Shown: positions 9,037 to 17,520 of the stretch, one piece after another
Position numbering within the stretch: the stretch's first letter is position 1
Layout of the letters: each line of letters begins with the position of its first letter
Assembly (NCBI RefSeq): GCF_023650955.1
Contig: NZ_CP098039.1
Span: 310,001 to 374,000, forward strand
Source of the DNA: Thermosynechococcus sp. HN-54
Lineage (GTDB): Bacteria > Cyanobacteriota > Cyanobacteriia > Thermosynechococcales > Thermosynechococcaceae
Reading direction: 5' to 3'
DNA: 64,000 bases
Notes under the pieces: generated by a model
Told to the model about the DNA's origin: nothing
The model's database searches: none
What the model saw: the letters and a program-made list of their open reading frames with translations, nothing else
Position numbers and translations under genes: made by a program

Positions 9037-9121
9037 GGAGAGATGGCCGAGTGGTCGAAGGCGCAGCACTGGAAATGCTGTGTGGGGCAACTCACCGAGG
9101 GTTCGAATCCCTCTCTCTCCG
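9037..9121 (+). tRNA. tRNA-Ser (anticodon GGA)
   Basis: This 85-nt class II tRNA has an acceptor stem GGAGAGA/TCTCTCC with discriminator G. The anticodon loop CTGGAAA carries GGA (serine, UCC/UCU codons), there is a long variable arm (GTGTGGGGCAACTCAC), and the T arm GAGGGTTCGAATCCCTC. No CCA is encoded. It lies head-to-head with cobH, 36 nt from that gene's proposed start. Confidence 0.97.
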
Positions 9122-9267
9122 TTCCTATTGCCCTATTCTCACCACAGAGGGCACCCTTTGTCATGCCTAGAAGACAATTAGCCGGACTAAAATAGAGAAC
9201 AACAGACTATTCCCAACGCAGTTAGGGGTTCTGAATCTTGAATTGTTGCCCCGTTTGAGGATTTTTT

Positions 9268-9564
9268 ATGCGTTTCTCCTCAATTTCCCTAGTGCTACTT
9301 GCCAGTGCCCTAGCCCCTTTACCTGCCCTTGCAAACTCTGCGGCCATTGGTACGATTCAGGTTAGCCCAGATCTGCGATCAGCACTACAGTCGGCTCCCG
9401 ATCCTGCGGCAAACCCCAATGCCGTCCAACCTGCGAGCAATATGGCAGAGATTGAAAACAGCCTAGAGATTTCGCCTGTGCCTACTCGCCCGGATCCAAA
9501 GGTGTACAGGCAGTTTGAGGAACCCCGCAACAATCGGGGGTTGGGCTTTAAGGTCGGAATTTAG
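9268..9564 (+). CDS. Small secreted protein, unknown function
   Basis: This 98-residue protein starts with a clear Sec signal peptide (MRFSSISLVLLASALAPLPALA, likely cut after ALA at residue 22). The mature part of about 76 residues is rich in Ala, Pro and Asn, has no cysteines, and ends in a basic, glycine-containing segment (RNNRGLGFKVGI). I recognise no domain. The gene lies downstream of tRNA-Ser on the same strand and its last 4 nt overlap the 3' end of murQ, which is transcribed toward it. Confidence 0.65.
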   Translation: MRFSSISLVLLASALAPLPALANSAAIGTIQVSPDLRSALQSAPDPAANPNAVQPASNMAEIENSLEISPVPTRPDPKVYRQFEEPRNNRGLGFKVGI

Positions 9565-10487
9565 GCGCCTGTCGCAGCAGTTTTAGCGGCGTGGAGTTGG
9601 CCATTGTGTTGATCCAGTAGGGCTTGAGCGGCAAGGGCGTCCAATCCTGTCCAGTGCATTAAGAGGGCACGCTTCACTTGATAACCACTGCGTTCAAGGA
9701 GATCTGCTGCCGCTGCGCGATCAATCCCTGTGAGATCAGTGAGAATCCGCAGGGCACGATCCAAAAGCTTACGGTTGGTGACGGCCACATCCACCATGCG
9801 GTTGCCATACACCTTGCCCAACTGCACCATCACCCCCGTGGAAATGATATTTAAGGCCATCTTTGTGGCAGTGCCCGCCTTCAAGCGAGTGGATCCAGCA
9901 AGGAGTTCTGGCCCAACCAGAAGGCGAATGTCAATGTCGGCAGCACACGGCACCTGTTCTGAGGGCACACAGGCCATAAAAACCGTCAGTGCTCCCACTG
10001 CTTGGGCGGCATCCAGTGCCCCATGCACATAGGGAGTGGTTCCCCCAGCGGTAATCCCAATCAGAACATCTTGAGCCGTGATCTGGCGATCGCGCACCAC
10101 GGCTACGCCATCTTCGTAGCGATCCTCAAGGCCTTCAGAACTGCGGACAAGGGCAGCCTCACCACCCGCGAGAATGCCTTGGACTAAATCGGGAGGGGTA
10201 CAAAATGTGGGCGGACATTCCGCAGCATCCAACACCCCCAAGCGACCACTGGTACCCGCCCCAATATAAAAGAGTCGTCCCCCTTGGCGGAGGCGGTCTG
10301 CGGTGGCAGTAATGGTTTGTGCCAGTGCTTCCCGTGCTTGGGCGATCGCCCGCAGCGTCTGGGCATCCTCCTGATTAAAGAGATCAACCAGTTCCAAAGG
10401 CGTTAGCTGATCTAAATGCTGACTGGCGGGATTAACCTGCTCCGTCAAGAGATAACCACGACTGGGAAGCGCCTCGAGATCCATCAT
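9561..10487 (-). CDS. murQ: N-acetylmuramic acid 6-phosphate etherase
   Basis: MurQ (308 aa) cleaves the lactyl ether of MurNAc-6-phosphate to GlcNAc-6-phosphate and lactate, a step in peptidoglycan recycling. The SIS-domain core is plain: GRLFYIGAGTSGRLGVLDAAECPPTF (about residues 70-95) with a conserved acidic residue in the AAEC segment, and VRSSEGLEDRYEDG with the second. The stretch RLKAGTATKMALNIIST is the other diagnostic SIS motif. Length is normal. Its ATG overlaps the stop of the upstream VOC protein by 4 nt. No anhydro-MurNAc kinase or MurNAc transporter is adjacent. Confidence 0.95.
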   Translation of the reverse strand: MMDLEALPSRGYLLTEQVNPASQHLDQLTPLELVDLFNQEDAQTLRAIAQAREALAQTITATADRLRQGGRLFYIGAGTSGRLGVLDAAECPPTFCTPPDLVQGILAGGEAALVRSSEGLEDRYEDGVAVVRDRQITAQDVLIGITAGGTTPYVHGALDAAQAVGALTVFMACVPSEQVPCAADIDIRLLVGPELLAGSTRLKAGTATKMALNIISTGVMVQLGKVYGNRMVDVAVTNRKLLDRALRILTDLTGIDRAAAADLLERSGYQVKRALLMHWTGLDALAAQALLDQHNGQLHAAKTAATGA

Positions 10488-11053
10488 GGCCGTGCCGAAA
10501 TTTCTGCCATTTCAATCACGGTGCCGTCGTAGTCCTTGACTAGGAAATTCAGGGGGCGATCGCTCCGCATTTTGTAACGCAGTTGCCGCCGCTGGATGCG
10601 CAATAGCAACAGTTCCAAGCACTCGCGGTCAAAACAGACATGGCGCTGGCGGTTGCGTTCCCCTTTGCTGGCACCACTAATCACATGTAGCTGGGTATTC
10701 TTCTTGAGCTGGTACCACAGGCCATCACTAGGACTAGGACGCTTGGGACTGCTGTAGCTCAAGGCCGAGGGTAGATACAGCGGATCCATCGAGGCCACGC
10801 CAAGGGTTTGCTCATAGTTGTAGTAGTAGTGCAGCGGCACATCAGCAATGGGTAACTTCAACTCCTGCTCGTAGAACTGCCGAGCATGCTCCAAATCCGA
10901 GACCATGATGGTATAGACCTTGGGGGCACTGGACAAAAAGAGCCACATTGCCCCTGCATAGCCCATCAGCAGCATGATCATAATCCCTTGGGTGGAGAAT
11001 ACCCCCTCCCAGAGACCGCCCAGCCAAGCAAACAACAGAGGAGTCAACAACAT
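10484..11053 (-). CDS. Membrane-anchored VOC (glyoxalase-like) protein
   Basis: This 189-residue protein has one or two N-terminal hydrophobic segments (LLTPLLFAWLGG and GIMIMLLMGYAGAMWLFL, about residues 2-42). A cytoplasmic vicinal-oxygen-chelate/glyoxalase-like domain follows (KVYTIMVSDLEHARQFYEQELKLPIA to FLVKDYDGTVIEMAE). The strand that ends in a metal-binding Glu in true glyoxalases reads TVIEMAE here, but the other ligands are unclear, so activity cannot be inferred. It is translationally coupled to murQ, an unexpected pairing that could simply reflect compaction. Confidence 0.7.
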   Translation of the reverse strand: MLLTPLLFAWLGGLWEGVFSTQGIMIMLLMGYAGAMWLFLSSAPKVYTIMVSDLEHARQFYEQELKLPIADVPLHYYYNYEQTLGVASMDPLYLPSALSYSSPKRPSPSDGLWYQLKKNTQLHVISGASKGERNRQRHVCFDRECLELLLLRIQRRQLRYKMRSDRPLNFLVKDYDGTVIEMAEISARP

Positions 11054-11305
11054 GCCAATGTTCTAGGGAAAGCTCCTTTCATTCTAGTCATTATCGTAGT
11101 CAACAGACCCCGCAACAGTTTATTCACTCCTCACAAGATATTGCTAGCACTGCTTGACCTTGGCTTAGGAATAGCCCCTCCATTTTCCAAGATTACTAGA
11201 ACCTTTTGCCCCGTAGGCCTGCAATTTAGACGCTAGGGTATAATTGCTTAACCTGAAAATAATGTTTTCTTAAACACACTTTGCCCTAGACCATAGTTTT
11301 GAGTC
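11054..11305. other. Intergenic region between divergent genes
   Basis: About 250 bases separate the VOC gene and the PAP2 locus. I see no RNA gene or convincing coding frame. It should contain promoters for both directions, but no clear -35/-10 pair was chosen. Confidence 0.4.
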
Positions 11306-11950
11306 ATGCCCCTCAAAGCATTGCGACAGGCCAGTGCTGCACCACAGTTCTCTCCGAAAGTACAAGGCAAACTGGTTTGGGTGTGTTGCTGCTTCCTAGG
11401 AATTTGTTCTTTAGTGTTCAGTGGCGTTAGCCAGCAGTAGGATGTTTCCCTATCCACAGTGATCCGCAACACTCTTCCAAGTGAGCTTGTCCCACTGGCA
11501 AAGTTATCTTATTTTTCGGGTAATGCTCCTGTTGCTGGCACCTTCGTCTTTCTTTCGCTGGTGATTTTGGGGAAACAGCGGCGCTGGCGTGAAATGAAGG
11601 TCATGGCTTTCTCGACATTATTTATCTTGATTCTTATTGATCGGGTGTTTAAACCGTTCTTTGATGTCGCTCGACCCGATAATCCACTGGTATTGCACTT
11701 GAGCGGGCATAGTTTTCCCAGTGGGCACGCAGCAGGAAATCTTCTGCTGTACTTTCTATGGAGCTATTTCCTCTCCAAGAACCAGCCAGCGCTAAGGGGA
11801 TTGACCTATGGCATCGCGATCGCCCTAATGGGTTTAATGGGCATCAGTTCTGTGTATGTGGGTGCCCACTGGGTGAGCGATGTATTGGCGGGATACTGTG
11901 TTGGCTATGCCGTTTACCTGCTTGCCGCCGCCTCCCTAGAGCGTCGCTAA
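11306..11950 (+). pseudogene. PAP2-family phosphatase, reading frame interrupted by an in-frame TAG
   Basis: A PAP2 (PgpB-like) lipid phosphatase runs from ATG 11306 to 11950 in one frame, but TAG at 11438-11440 interrupts it after 44 codons. The 5' piece (MPLKALRQASAAPQFSP then LVWVCCCFLGICSLVF) supplies a first membrane helix. The 3' piece, openable from GTG 11459 (163 aa), has all three catalytic motifs: KPFFDVARP, FPSGHAAG and SVYVGAHWVSD. Read through the stop, the product would be 214 aa, the normal size for the family. Either the 3' piece is made alone without helix 1, the stop is suppressed, or the gene is inactivated by one point mutation. No frameshift is needed to join the halves. 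Confidence 0.72.
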
Positions 11951-11987
11951 CGCTATCCCTCTGCTTTTGGGCGTGCGCTCCTGCGAG

Positions 11988-13016
11988 TTATTCATCGGCA
12001 AAAACATAGTCATAGAGTTCTTCGGGTCGGGGTTCAGGACTGGCCTCCGCAAACTCAACCGCATCCTCAACAATGGCTTGCACCTTTTGCTCAATGGCTC
12101 GCAGGTCTTCAGCAGTGGCTAGCTCCTGCTCCACAAGGTAAGCTCCCAGTTTCTTAATGGGATCTCGCTTTAGCCAAAATTCTTTCTCTTCTCTGGAGCG
12201 CAGTTCATCGGGATCGGCAAGGGAGTGCCCGCGGAAACGGTAGGTTAAAGCCTCAATGAGAGTTGGGCCTTCGCCAGCACGGGCACGGGCGATCGCGGCC
12301 TCGGCAACGGTACGTACCGCCAATACATCCATGCCATCCACTTCTTCACCCACCATGCCAAAGACCTTGGCCTTCTTGTAGATTTCAGTATCAGAGCTAG
12401 CACGCTCATGGGCCATCCCGATCGCCCACTTGTTGTTTTCGACCACAAACAGGATGGGTAATTTCCAGAGAGCGGCCATATTTAGGCACTCAAAGAACTG
12501 GCCATTATTGCTAGCACCATCACCAAAGAAACAAGCCGTCACTTGATCGGCCTTGGCATCCCCCATGACTTGACGGCGGTACATGGTCTGAAAAGCCGCT
12601 CCTGTGGCCACAGGAATCCCCTCAGCCACAAAGGCAAAGCCGCCCAGAAAGTTATGCTTTGCTGAAAAGAGGTGCATCGAGCCACCCCGCCCCTTGCTAC
12701 ACCCTGTTGCCTTACCAAAGAGTTCAGCCATCACTTCACGGGCAGGAACACCGGCACTCAGGGCATGAACGTGATCGCGATAGGTACTGCACACGTAATC
12801 ATCGGGACGCATGGCCTTGATCACACCCGTAGAAACCGCCTCTTGGCCATTGTAGAGGTGCACAAAGCCAAACATCCGCCCTCGGTAGTACATTTCGGCA
12901 CACTTATCCTCAAACGTGCGCCCCAGTACCATGTCCTCATAGAGCATTAACCCCTGTTCACGGGTAATCGTGGTTTGGGGAATTGACAAAGAGGGCAGAC
13001 TACGCTCTTGAACCAT
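11988..13016 (-). CDS. pdhA: Pyruvate dehydrogenase E1 component, alpha subunit
   Basis: PdhA (342 aa) is the TPP-binding alpha subunit of pyruvate dehydrogenase E1, which decarboxylates pyruvate and passes the acetyl group to E2. The TPP motif [20 protein letters not shown]...VVENN is at about residues 165-195. The phosphorylation-loop region [19 protein letters not shown] is typical of E1-alpha. The length matches cyanobacterial and plastid PdhA. Beta and E2 genes are not adjacent, as is usual in cyanobacteria. Confidence 0.96.
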   Translation of the reverse strand: MVQERSLPSLSIPQTTITREQGLMLYEDMVLGRTFEDKCAEMYYRGRMFGFVHLYNGQEAVSTGVIKAMRPDDYVCSTYRDHVHALSAGVPAREVMAELFGKATGCSKGRGGSMHLFSAKHNFLGGFAFVAEGIPVATGAAFQTMYRRQVMGDAKADQVTACFFGDGASNNGQFFECLNMAALWKLPILFVVENNKWAIGMAHERASSDTEIYKKAKVFGMVGEEVDGMDVLAVRTVAEAAIARARAGEGPTLIEALTYRFRGHSLADPDELRSREEKEFWLKRDPIKKLGAYLVEQELATAEDLRAIEQKVQAIVEDAVEFAEASPEPRPEELYDYVFADE

Positions 13017-13125
13017 AGCAGGCAGTGATCAACCTAGGGTAAACGCTGTGCCAACAGACCAAACCGCCATTGGCATCCCCTTATTGTACTCAATTCTGCC
13101 CAGTAATATAGATGCTGTTTTTCGT

Positions 13126-13602
13126 CTAACCAAAATAAATCAGTACCCCTGCTCCTTGCTGCTGCACGTTTGCTAAAAAGTCCCGAACATCGCAATAGGC
13201 TTGCCACAGCATTCCCCAGGGTTCTTGGTCGCTGCTCATCCAAATAGAGGAGGGATAGACGTGAGCCGCAGCCATTGCCTCAGGATCAAAGCGTTGGGCT
13301 AGGGCTGTTTCAGTAACCGATTGCAGGGCTTGATGCCAAGCGTCCACCTGCTGATGACTGAGGAAACGTGGCGTACCGTTAACCATCTCCCCACTAGTCA
13401 TTTCTATCCCCCCTTTGAGGAGGTAGCACCAAGGTTCATCACCCCCATCAACAGTGCCTGTGAGCAGCCAATGCAGACCATGCCACTCCACCTCTAGGAT
13501 GCAACTGGGAAGCTCTCCCTCTTCGGCAGCGGCGATCAGCGCTTCTAGATCCTCTGGCGGTTCGTTTTCAGCAACAGGTATTAAAATGGCGGCAAGACTC
13601 AT
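13126..13602 (-). CDS. DUF1877-like protein
   Basis: This soluble 158-residue protein resembles the DUF1877 (YfbM-like) family: a variable N-terminal half with HGLHWLLTGTVDGGDEPW, then FLSHQQVDAWHQAL, FDPEAMAAAHVYPSSIW at about residues 104-120 and a closing WQAYCDVRDFLAN...GVLIYF. The function of the family is unknown. The gene follows ycf20 by 38 nt on the same strand and may be co-transcribed with it. Confidence 0.65.
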   Translation of the reverse strand: MSLAAILIPVAENEPPEDLEALIAAAEEGELPSCILEVEWHGLHWLLTGTVDGGDEPWCYLLKGGIEMTSGEMVNGTPRFLSHQQVDAWHQALQSVTETALAQRFDPEAMAAAHVYPSSIWMSSDQEPWGMLWQAYCDVRDFLANVQQQGAGVLIYFG

Positions 13603-13640
13603 GAGCGGTATTCCCGGAAATTGAACGCGGGGGTTGGCAA

Positions 13641-13973
13641 CTAACTCCCCAAAAGAAAGGCAACGAGGAACAGGCCATAGAGCAAACCAAACTTGAGGGC
13701 ATTGAGAATTTCGCCAAAGAGCGTTTGCCGCAGTTTCCAGCGATCGCTATAGAACAAGGCACTGATCACTTCAGCAATGATTGCCACAATGCTCGAGGCA
13801 ACAATATCGAGGTAGGCTAGCTGGCCAGCACTGGAGGCAATTGCCAAGCCCAAGAACACTCCAAAAAGAAGCGCAATGGTCAGGGTGGCGAGCCGTCGCC
13901 ACGGATTTTTCAATTGCTCCTGAATCCCAGAGCCTAAACGATCAAGCAGGGTATTTAGCCGAGTTTGCTGCAT
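13641..13973 (-). CDS. ycf20: Ycf20-like membrane protein (DUF565)
   Basis: This is a Ycf20/DUF565 family membrane protein found in cyanobacteria and plastids; plant and algal members are linked to non-photochemical quenching. I prefer the ATG at 13973 (MQQTRLNTLLDRLGSGIQEQ), giving 110 aa; the open frame allows a 12-residue extension from 14009. Three hydrophobic segments are visible: TLTIALLFGVFLGLAIASS, LDIVASSIVAIIAEVISALF and FGLLYGLFLVAFLLG. It is divergent from the alpha-E gene, with 57 nt between proposed starts. Confidence 0.78.
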   Translation of the reverse strand: MQQTRLNTLLDRLGSGIQEQLKNPWRRLATLTIALLFGVFLGLAIASSAGQLAYLDIVASSIVAIIAEVISALFYSDRWKLRQTLFGEILNALKFGLLYGLFLVAFLLGS

Positions 13974-14030
13974 ATGTGCAGGGCGGGAAAAGGTTGCTAA
14001 AGTGGGCACAGAGGGAATGCTTGCCAGTAT

Positions 14031-14990
14031 ATGCTAAGTCGTGTTGCCGATGCGGTCTATTGGTTAAATCGCTACATTGAGCGGGCGGAGAACATTGCCC
14101 GTTTTGTGGATGTCAATTTGAATATGCTGCTGGATTTACCCACGAGCGTGTCGAGTCAGTGGGATCCATTAGTGTTGACAACGGGCGATCTGGCGTTTTT
14201 TCAGGAGCACTATGGCACGGCTACCGCTGAGAATGTGATTCAGTTCCTCACATTTGATACGACATACCCCAACTCCATCATCTCCTGTCTGCGAGCAGCG
14301 CGGGACAATGCCACGTCAATTCGTGAGGTCATTTCTTCAGAAATGTGGCAGCAGGTGAATGCCTTCTATACGATGGTGCGTGAGGCTGCCCAAGCCCCTG
14401 ATCAAGTGGAGATTGCTAGCTTTTTGGAACGGGTCAAACAGGCCAGTCACCTCTTTGCGGGGGTGATGGATAGTACGATGAGCCACAATGAAGCGTGGCA
14501 CTTTGGTCAAATGGGACGGCTCTTAGAGCGCGCAGATAAAACGTCACGGATTCTCGATGTGAAATACTATCTGCTGTTGCCCTCGGTGGAGGATGTGGGC
14601 ACGCCGATTGATGAGTTGGGGTGGATTGCGCTCCTGAAGTCGGCCAGTGCCTATGAAATGTACCGCAAACGGGGTTCGCATCGGATTACGCCCGCAGGGG
14701 TGGCCGAGTTTTTGATTCTCGATGCGGAGTTTCCGCGCGCCATTCGCTTTTGTCTGTTGCAGGTGGAAAAGTCCCTCTATAAGATTACTGGTACTCCGTT
14801 GGGGAGTTGGCATCAGCCGGTGGAACGCCAACTGGGACGCCTGCGATCGCAACTGGACTATTTGACAATTGATGAAATTATTAGTCAAGGCATGCACGAG
14901 TTCCTCGATCACTTGCAGCAGCAAATGAATGAAGTGGATACGCAAATTTTCCAAACCTTCTTTACCCTAGAGCCTCAAAAAGCCCGCTAG
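14031..14990 (+). CDS. Alpha-E domain protein (DUF403)
   Basis: This 319-residue all-helical protein begins MLSRVADAVYWLNRYIERAENIARFVDVN, the signature of the alpha-E (DUF403) family. Family genes usually sit beside a circularly permuted ATP-grasp protein and a transglutaminase-like protease, a context suggesting a peptide-ligating system. Neither partner is here: ycf20 lies upstream, divergent, and the coiled-coil gene lies downstream, convergent. The domain fills the full length. ATG 14031 is supported by the conserved start of the family. Confidence 0.88.
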   Translation: MLSRVADAVYWLNRYIERAENIARFVDVNLNMLLDLPTSVSSQWDPLVLTTGDLAFFQEHYGTATAENVIQFLTFDTTYPNSIISCLRAARDNATSIREVISSEMWQQVNAFYTMVREAAQAPDQVEIASFLERVKQASHLFAGVMDSTMSHNEAWHFGQMGRLLERADKTSRILDVKYYLLLPSVEDVGTPIDELGWIALLKSASAYEMYRKRGSHRITPAGVAEFLILDAEFPRAIRFCLLQVEKSLYKITGTPLGSWHQPVERQLGRLRSQLDYLTIDEIISQGMHEFLDHLQQQMNEVDTQIFQTFFTLEPQKAR

Positions 14991-15046
14991 AGAGATGATT
15001 TTGACCCAACCTGCTGGTCTCCCTCTGCTCCGGTGATGTGCGATCC

Positions 15047-15685
15047 CTAGGGTTGACGCTGGGCTTGGTGCTGCTTGAGGTATTGGCGACCATTTTGAAT
15101 CACCGCCAACATTTCCTTGAATTGGCGTTCCATTTCTGCAAGGGTGCGATCGGCATAGGCATCGGCTTCCTGTTGCCGTTCCTGACACTCTTGGCGGGTC
15201 ACTTGGCGCAGATGAGCCAGTTCTTTTTCCGTGTTTTGCCGTAGCAGATTCATCTCCTCAATCGCCCGCTGGCGCATAAATTCCACCTCTTGCTGCACCT
15301 GTTGGCGAATTTTTTGTGCCTCTAGCTCTGCCTGCTGCCGAATGCGCAATTCATCGGCAATTTGGGCAGCGCGCTGCTCTGCGGCACGCAGGATGTCTTG
15401 GGCACGCTGTTGCGCCTGTTTAATGATCTCATCGCGCTGATTGAGAATCCGCTGAGCGGTCATGACGGATTCAGGAATCGCCTGTTCAATCTGAGCCAGC
15501 TGGTTGAGGACTTGCTCTTCATCAATAAGTTTGCGTCCCGTCAGGGGAATCTTCGTTCCTTCGAGAATCACCAGTTCTTCCAGCTTTTGTAGTTGTTGCA
15601 GCAGTTGCAGCGATGCCAAAGGAACATCAGGGGTTTCGTTTACTCCAGTGGTGGTTGAGATGTGATCGGTGTTTGGGTAAAGCAT
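15047..15685 (-). CDS. Coiled-coil protein downstream of coaD
   Basis: This 212-residue protein is mostly one long charged coiled coil (about residues 80-200), rich in Gln, Glu, Arg and Ala with heptad spacing ([20 protein letters not shown] and onward). It resembles ATP-synthase b-subunit or DivIVA-like stalks but lacks a membrane anchor. The N-terminal 70 residues include [33 protein letters not shown], a conserved-looking pre-coil region. The start at 15685 overlaps the end of coaD by 46 nt, so a later start is possible. Function unknown. Confidence 0.7.
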   Translation of the reverse strand: MLYPNTDHISTTTGVNETPDVPLASLQLLQQLQKLEELVILEGTKIPLTGRKLIDEEQVLNQLAQIEQAIPESVMTAQRILNQRDEIIKQAQQRAQDILRAAEQRAAQIADELRIRQQAELEAQKIRQQVQQEVEFMRQRAIEEMNLLRQNTEKELAHLRQVTRQECQERQQEADAYADRTLAEMERQFKEMLAVIQNGRQYLKQHQAQRQP

Positions 15686-16146
15686 GCTTCTAAATCCTTT
15701 GCAACAGTGGCTGGTACTAGATGACGAACATTACCGCCAAATCGGGCAATTTCTTTTACTAAGCTACTACTTAAGAAACTATACTCATTGGACGTGGTGA
15801 GGAAGACAGTCTCAATCTCTGGCGAGAGGCTTTTATTGGTGTGGGACATCTGTAGCTCGTACTCAAAGTCGGACAACACCCGCAGGCCCCGCAGGAGAAC
15901 CGTTGCCCGTTGCGATCGCGCGTACTCAACCGTCAGGCCATCAAAGGTATCCACCCGCACATTTTTTAAGTGAACGGTAGCCGCTTGTACTTGTTTGATC
16001 CGTTGGCTGACGCTAAAGAGGGCTTTTTTCTGGGGGTTGTGGGCGATCGCCACAATCACTTCACTAAAGAGACGAGCACCACGCTCAATAATGTCCAAGT
16101 GCCCCAAGGTAATGGGATCAAAACTTCCCGGATAGACAGCCAGCAT
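15640..16146 (-). CDS. coaD: Phosphopantetheine adenylyltransferase
   Basis: CoaD transfers AMP to 4'-phosphopantetheine to form dephospho-CoA, the penultimate step of CoA synthesis. The nucleotidyltransferase motif [16 protein letters not shown] is at the N-terminus, and [16 protein letters not shown] and [19 protein letters not shown] are family signatures. I start at ATG 16146 ([11 protein letters not shown]); two residues more are possible from 16152. At 168 aa it is slightly longer than E. coli CoaD. It heads a two-gene unit with the coiled-coil protein. Confidence 0.95.
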   Translation of the reverse strand: MLAVYPGSFDPITLGHLDIIERGARLFSEVIVAIAHNPQKKALFSVSQRIKQVQAATVHLKNVRVDTFDGLTVEYARSQRATVLLRGLRVLSDFEYELQMSHTNKSLSPEIETVFLTTSNEYSFLSSSLVKEIARFGGNVRHLVPATVAKDLEACFTQTPITSQPPLE

Positions 16147-16445
16147 AGACAACTCAATAAGACAGTTAACGGCGAATGCCTAAAACATCATCCCTGATTT
16201 CTAGGCACAGTGCATGCCCTGCCTTACATGGGCAAACAACGGGCGATCGCCAAAAAATATTAATGATCCCCACCCCTCTGCCACAATGAGGCTGTCGTTC
16301 CACACACAGCTTAATACTAAGAACTATAACTGAGTATAAAGAAAACAAATCATTATTACATTAGTATTGACACTAACTGTAGTCTTGGATACTGATATGC
16401 AGGCTGAATATGAACTCAGGTAAAGACTTTCTTAAATTTTGTAGT

Positions 16446-16477
16446 GTCACATAGCGGTTCTGTTACAGAACGGTGAC
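16446..16477. promoter_or_regulatory. Nested inverted repeat, possible operator
   Basis: An exact 7-bp inverted repeat, GTTCTGT-T-ACAGAAC (16457-16471), is flanked by an outer pair GTCAC (16446-16450) and GTGAC (16473-16477). The inner palindrome has a one-base centre, as expected for a dimeric repressor site rather than an RNA terminator; no T-run follows. It lies about 30 nt upstream of the best promoter candidate. Confidence 0.45.
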
Positions 16478-16504
16478 TCAAAAACTGTTTGTATCAATCA
16501 ATAC

Positions 16505-16534
16505 TTGACGATCTCAGATCCCAGCCTTTATAAA
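16505..16534 (+). promoter_or_regulatory. Candidate sigma-70-type promoter for the gene at 16810
   Basis: TTGACG (16505-16510) and TATAAA (16529-16534) are separated by 18 nt, close to consensus in both boxes. A transcript from it would have a leader of about 270 nt before the ATG at 16810. An alternative TTGACA at 16367 lacks a good -10 box. Confidence 0.5.
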
Positions 16535-16809
16535 GGAGATATAGTTTTATACAAACGCAGTTAGGGTTCTCTTGAAGTTAAAGGCAGTCAATTTACCTGT
16601 AAACCTAGCTTCTAAAGTGATTTGGTGTTTCCCTGATGATAAGGATTAACTGTTTGAATAACTATTTGGCTATAAATACGCAGCTTACTAACGAGTCAAT
16701 TTGTTAAAAAATTATTAACCCTTCTTCATTCACCATCAGCCGATAGCCTTTGAAGTCCACCTTTGCTTGTCTTAGTGTGTTCTCGTTCTGGCCTTTAGGG
16801 AGGTGCCAT

Positions 16810-17502
16810 ATGAATATTTCGCCAGTCAGTCGCTATTATCTGCGGCGCTTGGTGGCCGAGCATCCCGCCATTCAGTCTTATGTGAGTCGTGATCATCACG
16901 CAGGGGGAATTGAGGAAGAATACCTAGAGCGTTACATCAATTTAGATCATTTAACCTATCCACAACTCAATCAATTAGAATTTCTCATTGAGTTACATCA
17001 AAAAATAAAAGTTAACGAGCCGCATCAAACCCAGCAACTGCAACACATTGAGCAGAGAATTTTTGATCTCATGGGTCTTGAACTCCCTGTCTCCTACAAT
17101 GCAGTGGCAGAGTTGATGTCTTTCTTTAGCGGGTTGGCTAAGACAGAACAGAGACCCCCTGTTTCTTCCTCGAACCATGAAGCCACAACCCTTGCTGATT
17201 ACTACGAATACTGTCGGCGAATCACGGAAGTGGCGGTGCGCTACCTTGGCAAGATGATTGTCACCAACTATTGGTTATTGACACGGCCTCGTGAGAGCTG
17301 GCTAGCGCAAATTCAAGTGGAAAAGTTCCACAACCGCGACTTTACGCCCCACGATCAACTGCTCACCAACCATGAAGCAGAAACCCTGCAACGGTGGATT
17401 CATGATTTCATTCAGCATTGTTGTCGCGTGCTGCCAACCCTTCCCCGTCTCCTCTTGGCTGCAGGGGTGCCTTCCCACCTGCTTTACGATCTGGTTCGTT
17501 GA
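16810..17502 (+). CDS. Unknown soluble protein behind a long leader
   Basis: I do not recognise this 230-residue protein. The ATG at 16810 (MNISPVSRYYLRRLVAEHP) is chosen because GGGAGG stands 7-12 nt upstream; the open frame extends back to 16750 without a better start. It is predicted mainly helical and is rich in His, Gln, Leu and Arg, with no signal peptide or membrane segment. Segments such as YEYCRRITEVAVRYLGKMIVTNYWLL and ETLQRWIHDFIQHCC look like amphipathic helices. It stands alone on the plus strand, and the convergent TIR-like gene ends 18 nt downstream. Confidence 0.7.
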   Translation: MNISPVSRYYLRRLVAEHPAIQSYVSRDHHAGGIEEEYLERYINLDHLTYPQLNQLEFLIELHQKIKVNEPHQTQQLQHIEQRIFDLMGLELPVSYNAVAELMSFFSGLAKTEQRPPVSSSNHEATTLADYYEYCRRITEVAVRYLGKMIVTNYWLLTRPRESWLAQIQVEKFHNRDFTPHDQLLTNHEAETLQRWIHDFIQHCCRVLPTLPRLLLAAGVPSHLLYDLVR

Positions 17503-17520
17503 CGCCTGAATGGGGGTGAT

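Larger units (their letters stand above)
16153..16809. other. Long AT-rich intergenic region upstream of an unknown gene
   Basis: About 650 bases, visibly richer in A and T than the flanking genes, lie between the divergent coaD and the unknown gene starting at 16810. There is no convincing reading frame. It contains a nested inverted repeat (16446-16477) and a promoter-like pair (16505-16534), both listed separately. The stretch 16535-16809 would be a leader of about 270 nt. Confidence 0.6.

Noticed and set aside
9001-9164. Longer cobH start (9090) or a separate protein frame in this stretch
   Set aside because: These frames run through the tRNA-Ser gene on the opposite strand; CobH similarity begins at the GTG at 9000.
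11248-11472. 74-codon minus-strand frame upstream of PAP2
   Set aside because: It is antisense to the PAP2 5' fragment, has unremarkable composition and no family pattern.
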